Shown in pieces: positions 14,869-21,510 of a stretch of 21,510 nt of DNA; positions within the stretch are counted from its first letter, which is position 1, and the number at the start of each line of letters is the position of its first letter. The stretch spans positions 1 to 21,510 of the forward strand of contig CAZJAT010000029.1 in the NCBI GenBank assembly GCA_964544145.1, read 5' to 3'. The position numbers and the translations under genes are program-made. This DNA comes from CAZJAT01 sp964544145 (GTDB lineage: Bacteria > Hydrothermota > 32-111). Below the pieces are notes generated by a model, which was given only the letters and a program-made list of their open reading frames with translations, ran no database searches and was not told the DNA's origin.

Positions 14869-16623
14869 TTATTCTTGTAATAATGATTTGAATTCTGCAT
14901 CAATATCATTGTGAATACTGTCAATTTTATCAAGCTTTTCAGATTCAGTATATTTCATTCTGGCAATCTTATCCCGTACATTCATTGTTTCAATATTCTT
15001 AATATCTACATTTTTCTGCAGATATTCCTTGGCTGATGAATAAAAATAATCAATAATCTGCATCATCTTATACTGTTTCTCTATTGGTGAATATGTGTCT
15101 ATTTCATGAAATGCATTCTGATGGAGGAAATCTTCTCTATACATCTTAGCTGTCAGCAGTATCAGTCTGTCCGAGCCGGACAGGGAATCAACTCCCACAA
15201 GACGCACAATTTCTTCCAGTTCAGATTCTTCTTCAAGTATTCTCATTGCTTTTGCCTGCAGATCAAAGAAATCCTCTGCAACCTTTTCTTTAACATATTC
15301 CTTTACATTATCCACATAAAGCGAGTATGAGTTCAGCCATGATATTGCGGGAAAATGTCTTCTGTATGCAAGCTGCGCTTCCAGAGACCAAAACACCTTG
15401 ACAACCCTCAGTGTTGACTGAACAACAGGGTCAGATAAATCGCCGCCCGGGGGTGATACAGCTCCTATAACAGATAATGCACCCTCTTCATTCTCAGATG
15501 AGAGTGTCTGTACCCTGCCCGCTCTTTCATAGAATGATGCTATACGGGCTCCCAGATATGCCGGATAACCCTCTTCTCCCGGCATCTCTTCCAAACGTCC
15601 GGATATTTCTCTCATTGCTTCTGCCCATCTTGATGTACTGTCAGCCATCAGGGCAACGGAATAACCCATATCCCTGAAATATTCTGCAATAGTAATACCC
15701 GTGTAAACAGATGCCTCTCTGGCTGCTACAGGCATATTTGATGTATTGGCAATAAGTACTGTTCTCTTCATAAGTGGTTCCCCTGATTTGGGATCAACCA
15801 ATTCGGGGAATTCAAGCAGAACATCTGTCATCTCATTCCCTCGTTCTCCACAGCCGATATATACGATTATTTCAGCATCTGCCCATTTTGCAAGCTGATG
15901 CTGGATGACCGTCTTACCTGAACCGAATGGTCCGGGAACACAGGCAGAACCTCCCTTGGAGATGGGGAAAAACATATCAACAACCCTTTGACCCGTGAAC
16001 AATGGTATCTCAGGGGGTAATTTTTTCTGATATGGTCTGGGTTTTCTTACAGGCCATTTCTGAGTCATTGTAATCTCAATCTTCTCTTTGCCATTCTTCA
16101 ACACAGCAACAGTATCTTCAATTGTAAATTTTCCCTTTTCAATGGAAACAATCTCTCCGCTCTTTCCGGGGGGAATCATGATATAATGCTTTACCAGTTT
16201 TGTTTCCTGCACATATCCTATCTTATCACCCTCATCTACCTTATCACCCTTCTTTTTGAGCGGTATGAAATCCCATTTCTTACTATTATCAATAGGATCT
16301 ACCTTGACACCTCTTGGAATAAAATCGCCTGCCTTTTCATATATAAGGTCAAGAGGTCTCTGTACTCCGTCATAGATGGATTCAATGAGTCCAGGACCCA
16401 ACATCACGGACAGCGGATATCCTGTGGGATAAACCTTTTCTCCCACGCCAATGCCTGCGGTTTCTTCATAAACCTGAATATATGCCCTGTCCTCATTCAA
16501 TTCAATGATCTCGCCCATAAGCCTGTGTTCAGAGACATAAACAACATCATACATTTTAGCACCGGTCATATTTTCCGCAATTACAAGGGGGCCTGATACT
16601 TTAACTATTTTTCCCGTCTTCAT
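14869..16623 (-). CDS. atpA: V-type ATPase subunit A (catalytic)
   Basis: The protein has 584 residues and is the catalytic ATP-binding subunit. It has the Walker A loop GPFGSGKT (231-238), GCGERGNEM with catalytic Glu260, and the Walker B region VALMADSTSRWAEAMRE. The A-specific insertion (bulge) lies at about 110-195, including KKKGDKVDEGDKIG and VRKPRPYQKKLPPEIPL, which separates it from F-type beta subunits. The C-terminal helical domain includes ESELEEIVRLVGVDSLS. ATG 16623 follows AGGAG. It lies between F and B in the standard order seen in Thermus, archaea and Enterococcus. No unusual substitution was noticed in the catalytic motifs. The E. hirae-type symbol would be ntpA. Confidence 0.96.
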   Translation of the reverse strand: MKTGKIVKVSGPLVIAENMTGAKMYDVVYVSEHRLMGEIIELNEDRAYIQVYEETAGIGVGEKVYPTGYPLSVMLGPGLIESIYDGVQRPLDLIYEKAGDFIPRGVKVDPIDNSKKWDFIPLKKKGDKVDEGDKIGYVQETKLVKHYIMIPPGKSGEIVSIEKGKFTIEDTVAVLKNGKEKIEITMTQKWPVRKPRPYQKKLPPEIPLFTGQRVVDMFFPISKGGSACVPGPFGSGKTVIQHQLAKWADAEIIVYIGCGERGNEMTDVLLEFPELVDPKSGEPLMKRTVLIANTSNMPVAAREASVYTGITIAEYFRDMGYSVALMADSTSRWAEAMREISGRLEEMPGEEGYPAYLGARIASFYERAGRVQTLSSENEEGALSVIGAVSPPGGDLSDPVVQSTLRVVKVFWSLEAQLAYRRHFPAISWLNSYSLYVDNVKEYVKEKVAEDFFDLQAKAMRILEEESELEEIVRLVGVDSLSGSDRLILLTAKMYREDFLHQNAFHEIDTYSPIEKQYKMMQIIDYFYSSAKEYLQKNVDIKNIETMNVRDKIARMKYTESEKLDKIDSIHNDIDAEFKSLLQE

Positions 16624-16631
16624 TGCTTCTC

Positions 16632-16958
16632 CTATTGTTTTTGAGCTATAATATCTGCACCAACTGCCTTGATAATGGCATGCCTGAGTCTATTGATGGC
16701 ATAATCGCTCTCTTCTCCGAGACCGGGTATAACCATTATAGAGGGCAGCATCTTGTCGGAATATTCCATTATCGCACTGTCAATTTTTGATGCAATATTA
16801 TCTGTTATAAATATTATCCCATAATTATCATTTGCTATTTTTTTTAATGTCTGTTCAGCTTCTTCAGCATTGAGTACGGGAAATACATCCGCACCTGCAG
16901 CCTTGAATATAAGCATTACATCCTGTTCTCCAATTGCTCCAATCTTAACCTTATTCAT
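16632..16958 (-). CDS. atpF: V-type ATPase subunit F (NtpG-type rotor subunit)
   Basis: The protein has 108 residues. Subunit F binds the central shaft (subunit D) and modulates activity. The Rossmann-like pattern KIGAIGEQDVMLIFKAAGADVFPV at the N-terminus, a middle YGIIFITDNIA strand, then LPSIMVIPGLGEES are diagnostic of the family. Its ATG overlaps the subunit C stop by 4 nt (ATGA), and it is followed 8 nt later by subunit A. The symbol follows archaeal naming; in Enterococcus the same subunit is NtpG. Confidence 0.92.
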   Translation of the reverse strand: MNKVKIGAIGEQDVMLIFKAAGADVFPVLNAEEAEQTLKKIANDNYGIIFITDNIASKIDSAIMEYSDKMLPSIMVIPGLGEESDYAINRLRHAIIKAVGADIIAQKQ

Positions 16959-17971
16959 ACGCCAATTATCCTATTTTTGATTCTGTTTTTATCAATTGAA
17001 TACATTGCACCTGTTAATGCAATATTCAGGTGTTTCAATTCTGTGCGTTTTTTAAGCATGAAATAAACCACCTTTTCCAGATTGGCAACAGAAAATTTCA
17101 CTGTTTCCATGAATTTCAGAACAAATTCATCTTCATTGCGTTCAAATGCTGCAAATGTGTGCTGTTTCTGAAACATATGTCCGCCCTGGAATATCATTTT
17201 AATATATGGTGTATTCTCAATGCTCTGAATAAAATAATCTGTTGATTCCTTTTCATATTTTACCAATTCACTTATGGGAATAAAGCCATTGGCATAGAGA
17301 AAAGAATCAAAATGTACCTTTTCATCCAGCAATTTTGCTCTGTATATATTCTTTATATTATACATATCAATTGTATGCTTAAGCAGGTCCAATATCATTG
17401 GACTGCCCAATTTGCTGAAATGAGAATATATCTTTTTCAGATAGAACTTCTCCAGGTGCAATTCCCTTATACGCTGATTCTTTTCAATGCCGGCCAAATG
17501 CTGTGCATATTCCAGTATTTCCACTGTTTCCGGGTCAATATTACCGTATTTCTTATTCTCATATGCTTCACGTAAATCCTGATATGAATATGAAAACGGA
17601 TGAAATATATCTGACATATCCTTACCGGACATAACTGATTTCATAATAATCTTTATATTGTGAAGGTCCAGTCGTAATAGATAAAATTCCTTAACATCAC
17701 CATGTTCTTCGCGCAGATTATCCTTTAGCAGTGAGAGCATTTCCTGATTTTCTTTAATAATCAGCTGCTGCATATTACCTGTTTTTTCAATATCTGCAAC
17801 ATATTTGCCATAATATGTCTCCTGCAGCACCTTAAGAAAATCTTCTGTATTAGAAGCATTTATCAGTCTCTCCCAGCGGCCCTTATCAATGAAGTCCCTT
17901 TCTCGTTCAGTCAATCGTGCACAAATAAACAGATAATGCGGGTCATCCTGTATCTGATAATCAGTGAGCAA
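16955..17971 (-). CDS. atpC: V-type ATPase subunit C (AC39/V0-d type)
   Basis: The protein has 338 residues, typical for the funnel-shaped subunit that links the rotor shaft to the membrane ring. It is helical and without membrane segments, with family-like repeats of a three-lobe helical bundle: YLFICARLTERERDFIDKGRWERLINA at the N-terminus, FYLLRLDLHNIKIIMKSVM in the middle, and a C-terminal KFSVANLEKVVYFMLKKRTELKHLNIALTG, with YVLKKxxExKxLRxxxxG-type similarity. The start is TTG at 17971, directly abutting the subunit E stop (TAA-TTG), with GAGGAGGG overlapping the end of E as its ribosome site. It overlaps F by 4 nt. Confidence 0.9.
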   Translation of the reverse strand: MLTDYQIQDDPHYLFICARLTERERDFIDKGRWERLINASNTEDFLKVLQETYYGKYVADIEKTGNMQQLIIKENQEMLSLLKDNLREEHGDVKEFYLLRLDLHNIKIIMKSVMSGKDMSDIFHPFSYSYQDLREAYENKKYGNIDPETVEILEYAQHLAGIEKNQRIRELHLEKFYLKKIYSHFSKLGSPMILDLLKHTIDMYNIKNIYRAKLLDEKVHFDSFLYANGFIPISELVKYEKESTDYFIQSIENTPYIKMIFQGGHMFQKQHTFAAFERNEDEFVLKFMETVKFSVANLEKVVYFMLKKRTELKHLNIALTGAMYSIDKNRIKNRIIGV

Positions 17972-18559
17972 TTATCCCTCCTCAACAAACAGGATTGAAG
18001 CAATTTCAATCCTCAATGTATCTGCATATGATTTGAAATAGTCATATGGGGAGATATCATATGTTGCACGTCCTGAAATAATTTTAGCACCGAATTCAAA
18101 ATTTGCTTTTTCTTTGCATTCTTTCAGTTTAATTTTGTGTTTCTTTGCAATATCAATTATATCCTTGCTCTTAATTATCTTCTCTGATTTTCCGATGACA
18201 ACTTCTCCTTCCTTCAGGTCTGAATCAGAGAGGATTTTGCCTGCAAATGAACTAAACTGTTTTTTATCCGGCGTTTTCAGTTCTTCCAATGCTTTACTGA
18301 TAATGGCGTCAATGCTCTCCAATTTCAATTGAAGAATTTCCCTGTTTATCTCAGATTTTGCTTTAAGCAATTCTGTTTTATGCATTTCAGCTTTTCGCTG
18401 GACCGCTTTACTCTTTGCTATTTTGAGCTTTTCTTTTTTCTCTGATTTTGCTGCTTTTAGAATCTGCTCTGCTTTTGCTTTTGCTTGTTCAAGCATTTGA
18501 AGCTTAAGCTGTTGAGCATCTTCTTCTATTTTTCTCGCAACATTACTCTTATCCGTCAT
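17972..18559 (-). CDS. atpE: V-type ATPase subunit E (peripheral stalk)
   Basis: The protein has 195 residues. It forms the peripheral stator stalk with the small subunit encoded first in the operon (21090-21401). Residues ~5-85 are an uninterrupted Lys/Glu/Ala-rich coiled coil (QMLEQAKAKAEQILKAAKSE and following). The C-terminal domain ends with IIDIAKKHKIKLKECKEK, then FGAKIISGRATYDIS, the typical globular head contact of subunit E. ATG 18559 follows AAAGGA and comes 10 nt after the subunit K stop. Its stop codon abuts the start of C. Confidence 0.9.
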   Translation of the reverse strand: MTDKSNVARKIEEDAQQLKLQMLEQAKAKAEQILKAAKSEKKEKLKIAKSKAVQRKAEMHKTELLKAKSEINREILQLKLESIDAIISKALEELKTPDKKQFSSFAGKILSDSDLKEGEVVIGKSEKIIKSKDIIDIAKKHKIKLKECKEKANFEFGAKIISGRATYDISPYDYFKSYADTLRIEIASILFVEEG

Positions 18560-18569
18560 ATTTAATCCT

Positions 18570-19088
18570 TTAGAACTGAACTACATTAATTAAGAAGAAT
18601 GAAACCAGCAATCCTAACACTGCATAGGTTTCCACCATTGCTGCATAGATAACACCCTTAATACCCTGATCAGCTCTCTTGGCAACCAGATTGACACCTG
18701 CTGCGCACACCTTTCCCTGATGTATGCCTGACATAAGTCCTGTAAAAGCAATAGGCAGTCCTGCGAAGAATAATTGCATGCCCTGTGCTACTGTTGTTAC
18801 AGATGCAATTTTACCCAATATGAGGAATGCTGCAACAAAGCCGTAAAAACCCTGTGTTCCGGGTAAAACAACCAGAAGGAAGAGTGATCCGAATTTGCTT
18901 GGGTCTTCAGCAAGTACACCTGCTGCTGCCCTTCCCGGATAACCTATTCCGATTGCTGAACCGATTCCGGCAAAGATTGCTGCCACTGCCGCGCCTGCGA
19001 TTGCCATCATCATTCCATATCCTGCACCTGTTGATGCAACGGCTTCCACCTGATTAAAGAGACTTGATAAAATACTGAAAGTATTCAT
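18570..19088 (-). CDS. atpK: V-type ATPase membrane ring subunit K (c-like), Na+-type site
   Basis: The protein has 172 residues and four transmembrane helices (two fused hairpins), like E. hirae NtpK. Hairpin 1 has GIGSAIGIGYPGR and LPGTQGFYGF, with no acidic ion ligand. Hairpin 2 has SGIHQGKVCAAG and AAMVETYAVLG with the single essential Glu153. The residues that form the NtpK sodium site (Leu61, Thr64, Gln65, Gln110, Glu139 there) are all present here as Leu75, Thr78, Gln79, Gln124 and Glu153. This predicts Na+ translocation. A short N-terminal extension (about 14 residues compared with NtpK) precedes helix 1. ATG 19088 follows AGGAGG. It lies between I and E in the operon. Confidence 0.93.
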   Translation of the reverse strand: MNTFSILSSLFNQVEAVASTGAGYGMMMAIAGAAVAAIFAGIGSAIGIGYPGRAAAGVLAEDPSKFGSLFLLVVLPGTQGFYGFVAAFLILGKIASVTTVAQGMQLFFAGLPIAFTGLMSGIHQGKVCAAGVNLVAKRADQGIKGVIYAAMVETYAVLGLLVSFFLINVVQF

Positions 19089-19101
19089 TGTTCCTCCTGT
19101 A

Positions 19102-21090
19102 TTAATCCGTAAGTATTACATATTTATGTTCTTCTTTAACTACCTTAAACGGGCGTCCGCCGCCCTCATAGAATTTCTGGAAAAATTCAACATATTGCAA
19201 ACGCAATGTGTGAACAAATGCTCCAAGCACATTAATTGCCAGATTGAATAAATGGCCGAATATCATTATAACAAGCATTACTATTATGCCTGCAACAGGG
19301 ATACTGAGCGTTTGAAAGGCAATTTTATTTATTGCAACACCTATACCCGCAGTAACAAGACCCAGTGCCATCAATCGTATATATGACAGGGAATCACCGA
19401 GATATGCTGTTATACCATTTACAATGGTGAGATTCAAAAATCCCATAAATAACCTGAATCCCCAGTTTTCCTCATGCCTTGCAGCAAATAGAATTATTAC
19501 CAATGCAGAAATAATCACAAATGGTGTCAGTATAGTTGAAATAATGGGAGGAAACAGCGGTGATGTCACCAATTTCATTCCCACTGCCATTTCCGAGGAG
19601 AGAAGCATTACAACAAGTGAGCCTATCAGCACTATCCATGTCAATGTATCATAAAAAGCTACATCATATGCCTTTCTCTTCAATGCATCAAAAAACTTAA
19701 TGAACATACCATAGAATATCTGAATAATTCCCAATAATAATGCCAATCTGAAGAAATTCATTGAACCCTTATCCGATTTGATCGGGTCGCCGAATATAGC
19801 AATCTTCTCAAAGAATGGACCTGCTCCCAAATATGAAGGAAGGTCACCAAACCAGCCATTGAATGCTGCTCCTGCTAATACGGTAAATAGACCTGATATT
19901 GCAAATAATTTCATAAATTGCGCATTTGCCTTCATCTTCTTCATTAGTATCAATCCTGCAATAAAAAGAATAATGCCATATCCCGCATCTGTCAGACATA
20001 ATCCGAAGAATAGTGCAAAGAATAATGATAAAAACGGCGTTGGGTCTATTTCATGATATTTGGGCACACCATAGAGATTGGTGACAATCTCAAATGGTTT
20101 GAATATACCCTTATTTTCCAGAATAATAGGAATCTCCGCATCATTCTCCGGCTCCACTTCTTCCATTCTGATAAAATTATAATCCTCTGCAATTTTCTGC
20201 AAGCGGCTGAATTTTTTCTCCTGTATCCAGAATGTATAGAAAGACACAGAATCCGTTGAAAACCCGGAATTCATTGCATTATCAACATCCAGATTGTTTT
20301 CCAGAAAATCCAGGAATACGGTTAATATCTCTTCGTATTTTGACAGGAGAATCTTCATCTGTTCTCTCAATTTGTCATATTTATTCCTATGATGCACCAA
20401 TTCTTCGCCTGCCTGAGCAATATTCTCTCTCACTGTTCCTGTGATTGTCTGAACATCTGCTTCCTCAAAGGATATCTGATTTAATATTTCATCTGCCTGT
20501 TTGCTGTATTCATTGTGATATGCAAGCAAAACAAAATGTACATTGCCTGATGAGTAGAGATTTGTCTTTACATCAGCATCTATGGTTTCAAAGCGTTTCT
20601 TTATATCCTCAATCTCTGTTTTCTTTCCTGTTATCTTACCCAGACGAATTGTGTGCTGGTCAAATGTACCAATATCCGTAAGATCATATTTATATGGTTT
20701 CCAAATATTAAGAAGATTGATATATGATATCTTTTCATCCATCTTTACCTTAATATCGGCAATCTTATTTTCTAAATCATCTATAGTATCACATACTGCT
20801 TCATAATCGGTATTTTTAATTATCTCATTATATCTGTTTCTGGATAATTTGATTTTACCTGATTTTGAGGCATCACCAAGGAGACCGGAGTATTTATCCA
20901 ATATCTCCAATGTTCTTGTGATTCTGTTTATGCTATTCTCAATATTTGAAGAAACAGGAACAATATTGCTTGCTTCACCTTCATATGAATGAAGCTCAAT
21001 AATGGAATATTGTTTTATCTTTCTGAGGAATTCCTGTTCTTCTGATTTATGAGCAGCAATAAAGAGTTTCTTTAATTTTGCTACAGCCAT
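19102..21090 (-). CDS. atpI: V-type ATPase subunit I (a-like membrane stator)
   Basis: The protein has 662 residues, normal for the family. Residues 1-~345 are cytosolic, with coiled-coil hairpins (for example 45-125 and 195-265). Residues ~350-630 hold about seven to eight membrane helices (FLSLFFALFFGLCLTDAGYGIILF near 353, and later AYLGDSLSYIRLMALGLVTAGIG). Arg572 in SLSYIRLMALG is the conserved arginine that faces the ring glutamate, and a second conserved block, HTLRLQYVEFFQKFYEGGGRPF (627-648), follows. It forms the ion half-channels beside the K ring. Its ATG overlaps the stop of the small stalk gene by 1 nt (TAATG). The E. hirae-type symbol would be ntpI. Confidence 0.94.
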   Translation of the reverse strand: MAVAKLKKLFIAAHKSEEQEFLRKIKQYSIIELHSYEGEASNIVPVSSNIENSINRITRTLEILDKYSGLLGDASKSGKIKLSRNRYNEIIKNTDYEAVCDTIDDLENKIADIKVKMDEKISYINLLNIWKPYKYDLTDIGTFDQHTIRLGKITGKKTEIEDIKKRFETIDADVKTNLYSSGNVHFVLLAYHNEYSKQADEILNQISFEEADVQTITGTVRENIAQAGEELVHHRNKYDKLREQMKILLSKYEEILTVFLDFLENNLDVDNAMNSGFSTDSVSFYTFWIQEKKFSRLQKIAEDYNFIRMEEVEPENDAEIPIILENKGIFKPFEIVTNLYGVPKYHEIDPTPFLSLFFALFFGLCLTDAGYGIILFIAGLILMKKMKANAQFMKLFAISGLFTVLAGAAFNGWFGDLPSYLGAGPFFEKIAIFGDPIKSDKGSMNFFRLALLLGIIQIFYGMFIKFFDALKRKAYDVAFYDTLTWIVLIGSLVVMLLSSEMAVGMKLVTSPLFPPIISTILTPFVIISALVIILFAARHEENWGFRLFMGFLNLTIVNGITAYLGDSLSYIRLMALGLVTAGIGVAINKIAFQTLSIPVAGIIVMLVIMIFGHLFNLAINVLGAFVHTLRLQYVEFFQKFYEGGGRPFKVVKEEHKYVILTD

Positions 21091-21401
21091 TATTCATATA
21101 CCTTTTTTATGATATGATTCAATGCATTTTTCTTGTTTTTCTCAATGGATTTTTTTATACCTGCCATCATGGATTCATTTTCCTTCTTCATCTTGTCAAT
21201 CTCTTTCTTTGCATCTGTTATTGCGGCCTTTTCGGCATCTTTTATTAATTCACGTATCTCTGAATCAATGGATTTTTTTATTTCCTTTGCTTTTATTTCC
21301 GCATTGTCAATGATTTTTTCCCCATCCCTTTTGGCAGATTCTATTGTATCTTTTGCCGTTTGTTCTGCCTTTTTTATTTCACCAATAATATCATTAACCA
21401 C
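21090..21401 (-). CDS. atpH: V-type ATPase peripheral stalk subunit G/H
   Basis: The protein has 103 residues, almost entirely a charged coiled coil (IIGEIKKAEQTAKDTIESA and EIKAKEIKKSIDSEIRELI segments, with Lys/Glu/Ala heptads). It has no signal peptide or membrane segment. By position (first gene, before I) and type it is the partner of subunit E in the stator stalk, equivalent to E. hirae NtpF and archaeal AhaH. The start is GTG at 21401, chosen because AAGGAG lies 6 nt upstream. The consensus promoter at 21431-21458 lies just ahead. Sequence similarity alone is weak for such coiled coils, so the assignment rests on size, composition and operon position. Confidence 0.85.
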   Translation of the reverse strand: MVNDIIGEIKKAEQTAKDTIESAKRDGEKIIDNAEIKAKEIKKSIDSEIRELIKDAEKAAITDAKKEIDKMKKENESMMAGIKKSIEKNKKNALNHIIKKVYE

Positions 21402-21430
21402 AGCATTCTCCTTAATTAAATTAAAGAAAA

Positions 21431-21458
21431 ATTATAAACAATATGCATTTTATGTCAA
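21431..21458 (-). promoter_or_regulatory. Consensus sigma70 promoter for the V-ATPase operon
   Basis: On the minus strand, perfect TTGACA (21453-21458) and perfect TATAAT (21431-21436) are separated by 16 bp, about 30 nt upstream of the first start codon (GTG 21401) and its AAGGAG site. The spacing is the same as in the symporter operon promoter at 8032-8059. Confidence 0.8.
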
Positions 21459-21495
21459 CACAAAGTAAAAACCGGATAATATGGGGGAGATTAGT

Positions 21496-21510
21496 GGCTG
21501 GTAAACTGGT
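21496..21510 (+). repeat. 15-bp interspersed repeat unit, copy 4 (inverted)
   Basis: The plus strand reads GGCTGGTAAACTGGT. This is the reverse complement of ACCAGTTTACCAGCC at 1049-1063, and the match with the left window end extends through ATTAGT. It sits at the very edge of the window and is probably truncated. Together with copy 1 it forms inverted ends around the whole window. Confidence 0.75.

Noticed and set aside
1..21510. CRISPR array, rRNA or tRNA genes, transposase or integrase
   Set aside because: None seen on either strand. The only repeat units are the 15-bp words, which lack the regular unique spacers of a CRISPR array.

Overview
The window is AT-rich, gene-dense bacterial DNA. 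It suggests a strictly anaerobic, fermentative, diderm (outer-membrane-bearing) bacterium. The evidence is a ferredoxin-dependent 2-oxoacid oxidoreductase, a phosphotransbutyrylase/butyrate kinase pair, a bacterial A/V-type ATPase, three lipoprotein-type signal peptides and one predicted secreted or outer-membrane protein. The phylum cannot be fixed from this sequence. A spirochaete or one of the anaerobic candidate phyla would fit, but that is only a guess. Strong AGGAG-type ribosome sites and near-consensus TTGACA/TATAAT promoters are common.

Layout. (1) 35-1897, minus strand: a lipoprotein of unknown function, then an exported alpha/beta-hydrolase with a TPR-like N-terminus. A 15-bp tandem repeat lies between them, and the same repeat unit occurs at both extreme ends of the window. 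(2) 2031-4068, plus strand: butyrate kinase and phosphate butyryltransferase. (3) 4090-7933, minus strand and convergent with (2): a sodium:solute symporter, a 2-oxoacid:ferredoxin oxidoreductase alpha subunit, and a beta-gamma fusion subunit. A perfect 12-bp palindrome separates the two convergent operons. (4) 7934-8278: a regulatory intergenic region with a consensus promoter for the symporter operon, a strong intrinsic terminator that ends a small structured RNA, and a long AT-rich inverted repeat. (5) 8279-10455, plus strand: mtnA and an overlapping predicted outer-membrane or surface protein. (6) 10460-21401, minus strand: a complete nine-subunit V-type ATPase operon (H-I-K-E-C-F-A-B-D), then a small lipoprotein, and then a lipoprotein/nitroreductase/DUF2378-like trio with its own promoter.

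How the genes fit together. The oxidoreductase would convert a 2-oxoacid to an acyl-CoA and reduced ferredoxin. Ptb and Buk would turn the acyl-CoA into a free acid plus ATP. The V-ATPase membrane ring subunit carries every residue that forms the sodium site of Enterococcus hirae NtpK, so the ATPase is predicted to pump Na+. That gradient could drive the Na+ symporter encoded beside the oxidoreductase. The most unusual items are the uncharacterised structured RNA near 8079-8155, the repeat family at the window ends and around a stop codon, and the beta-gamma oxidoreductase fusion without a visible ferredoxin subunit.
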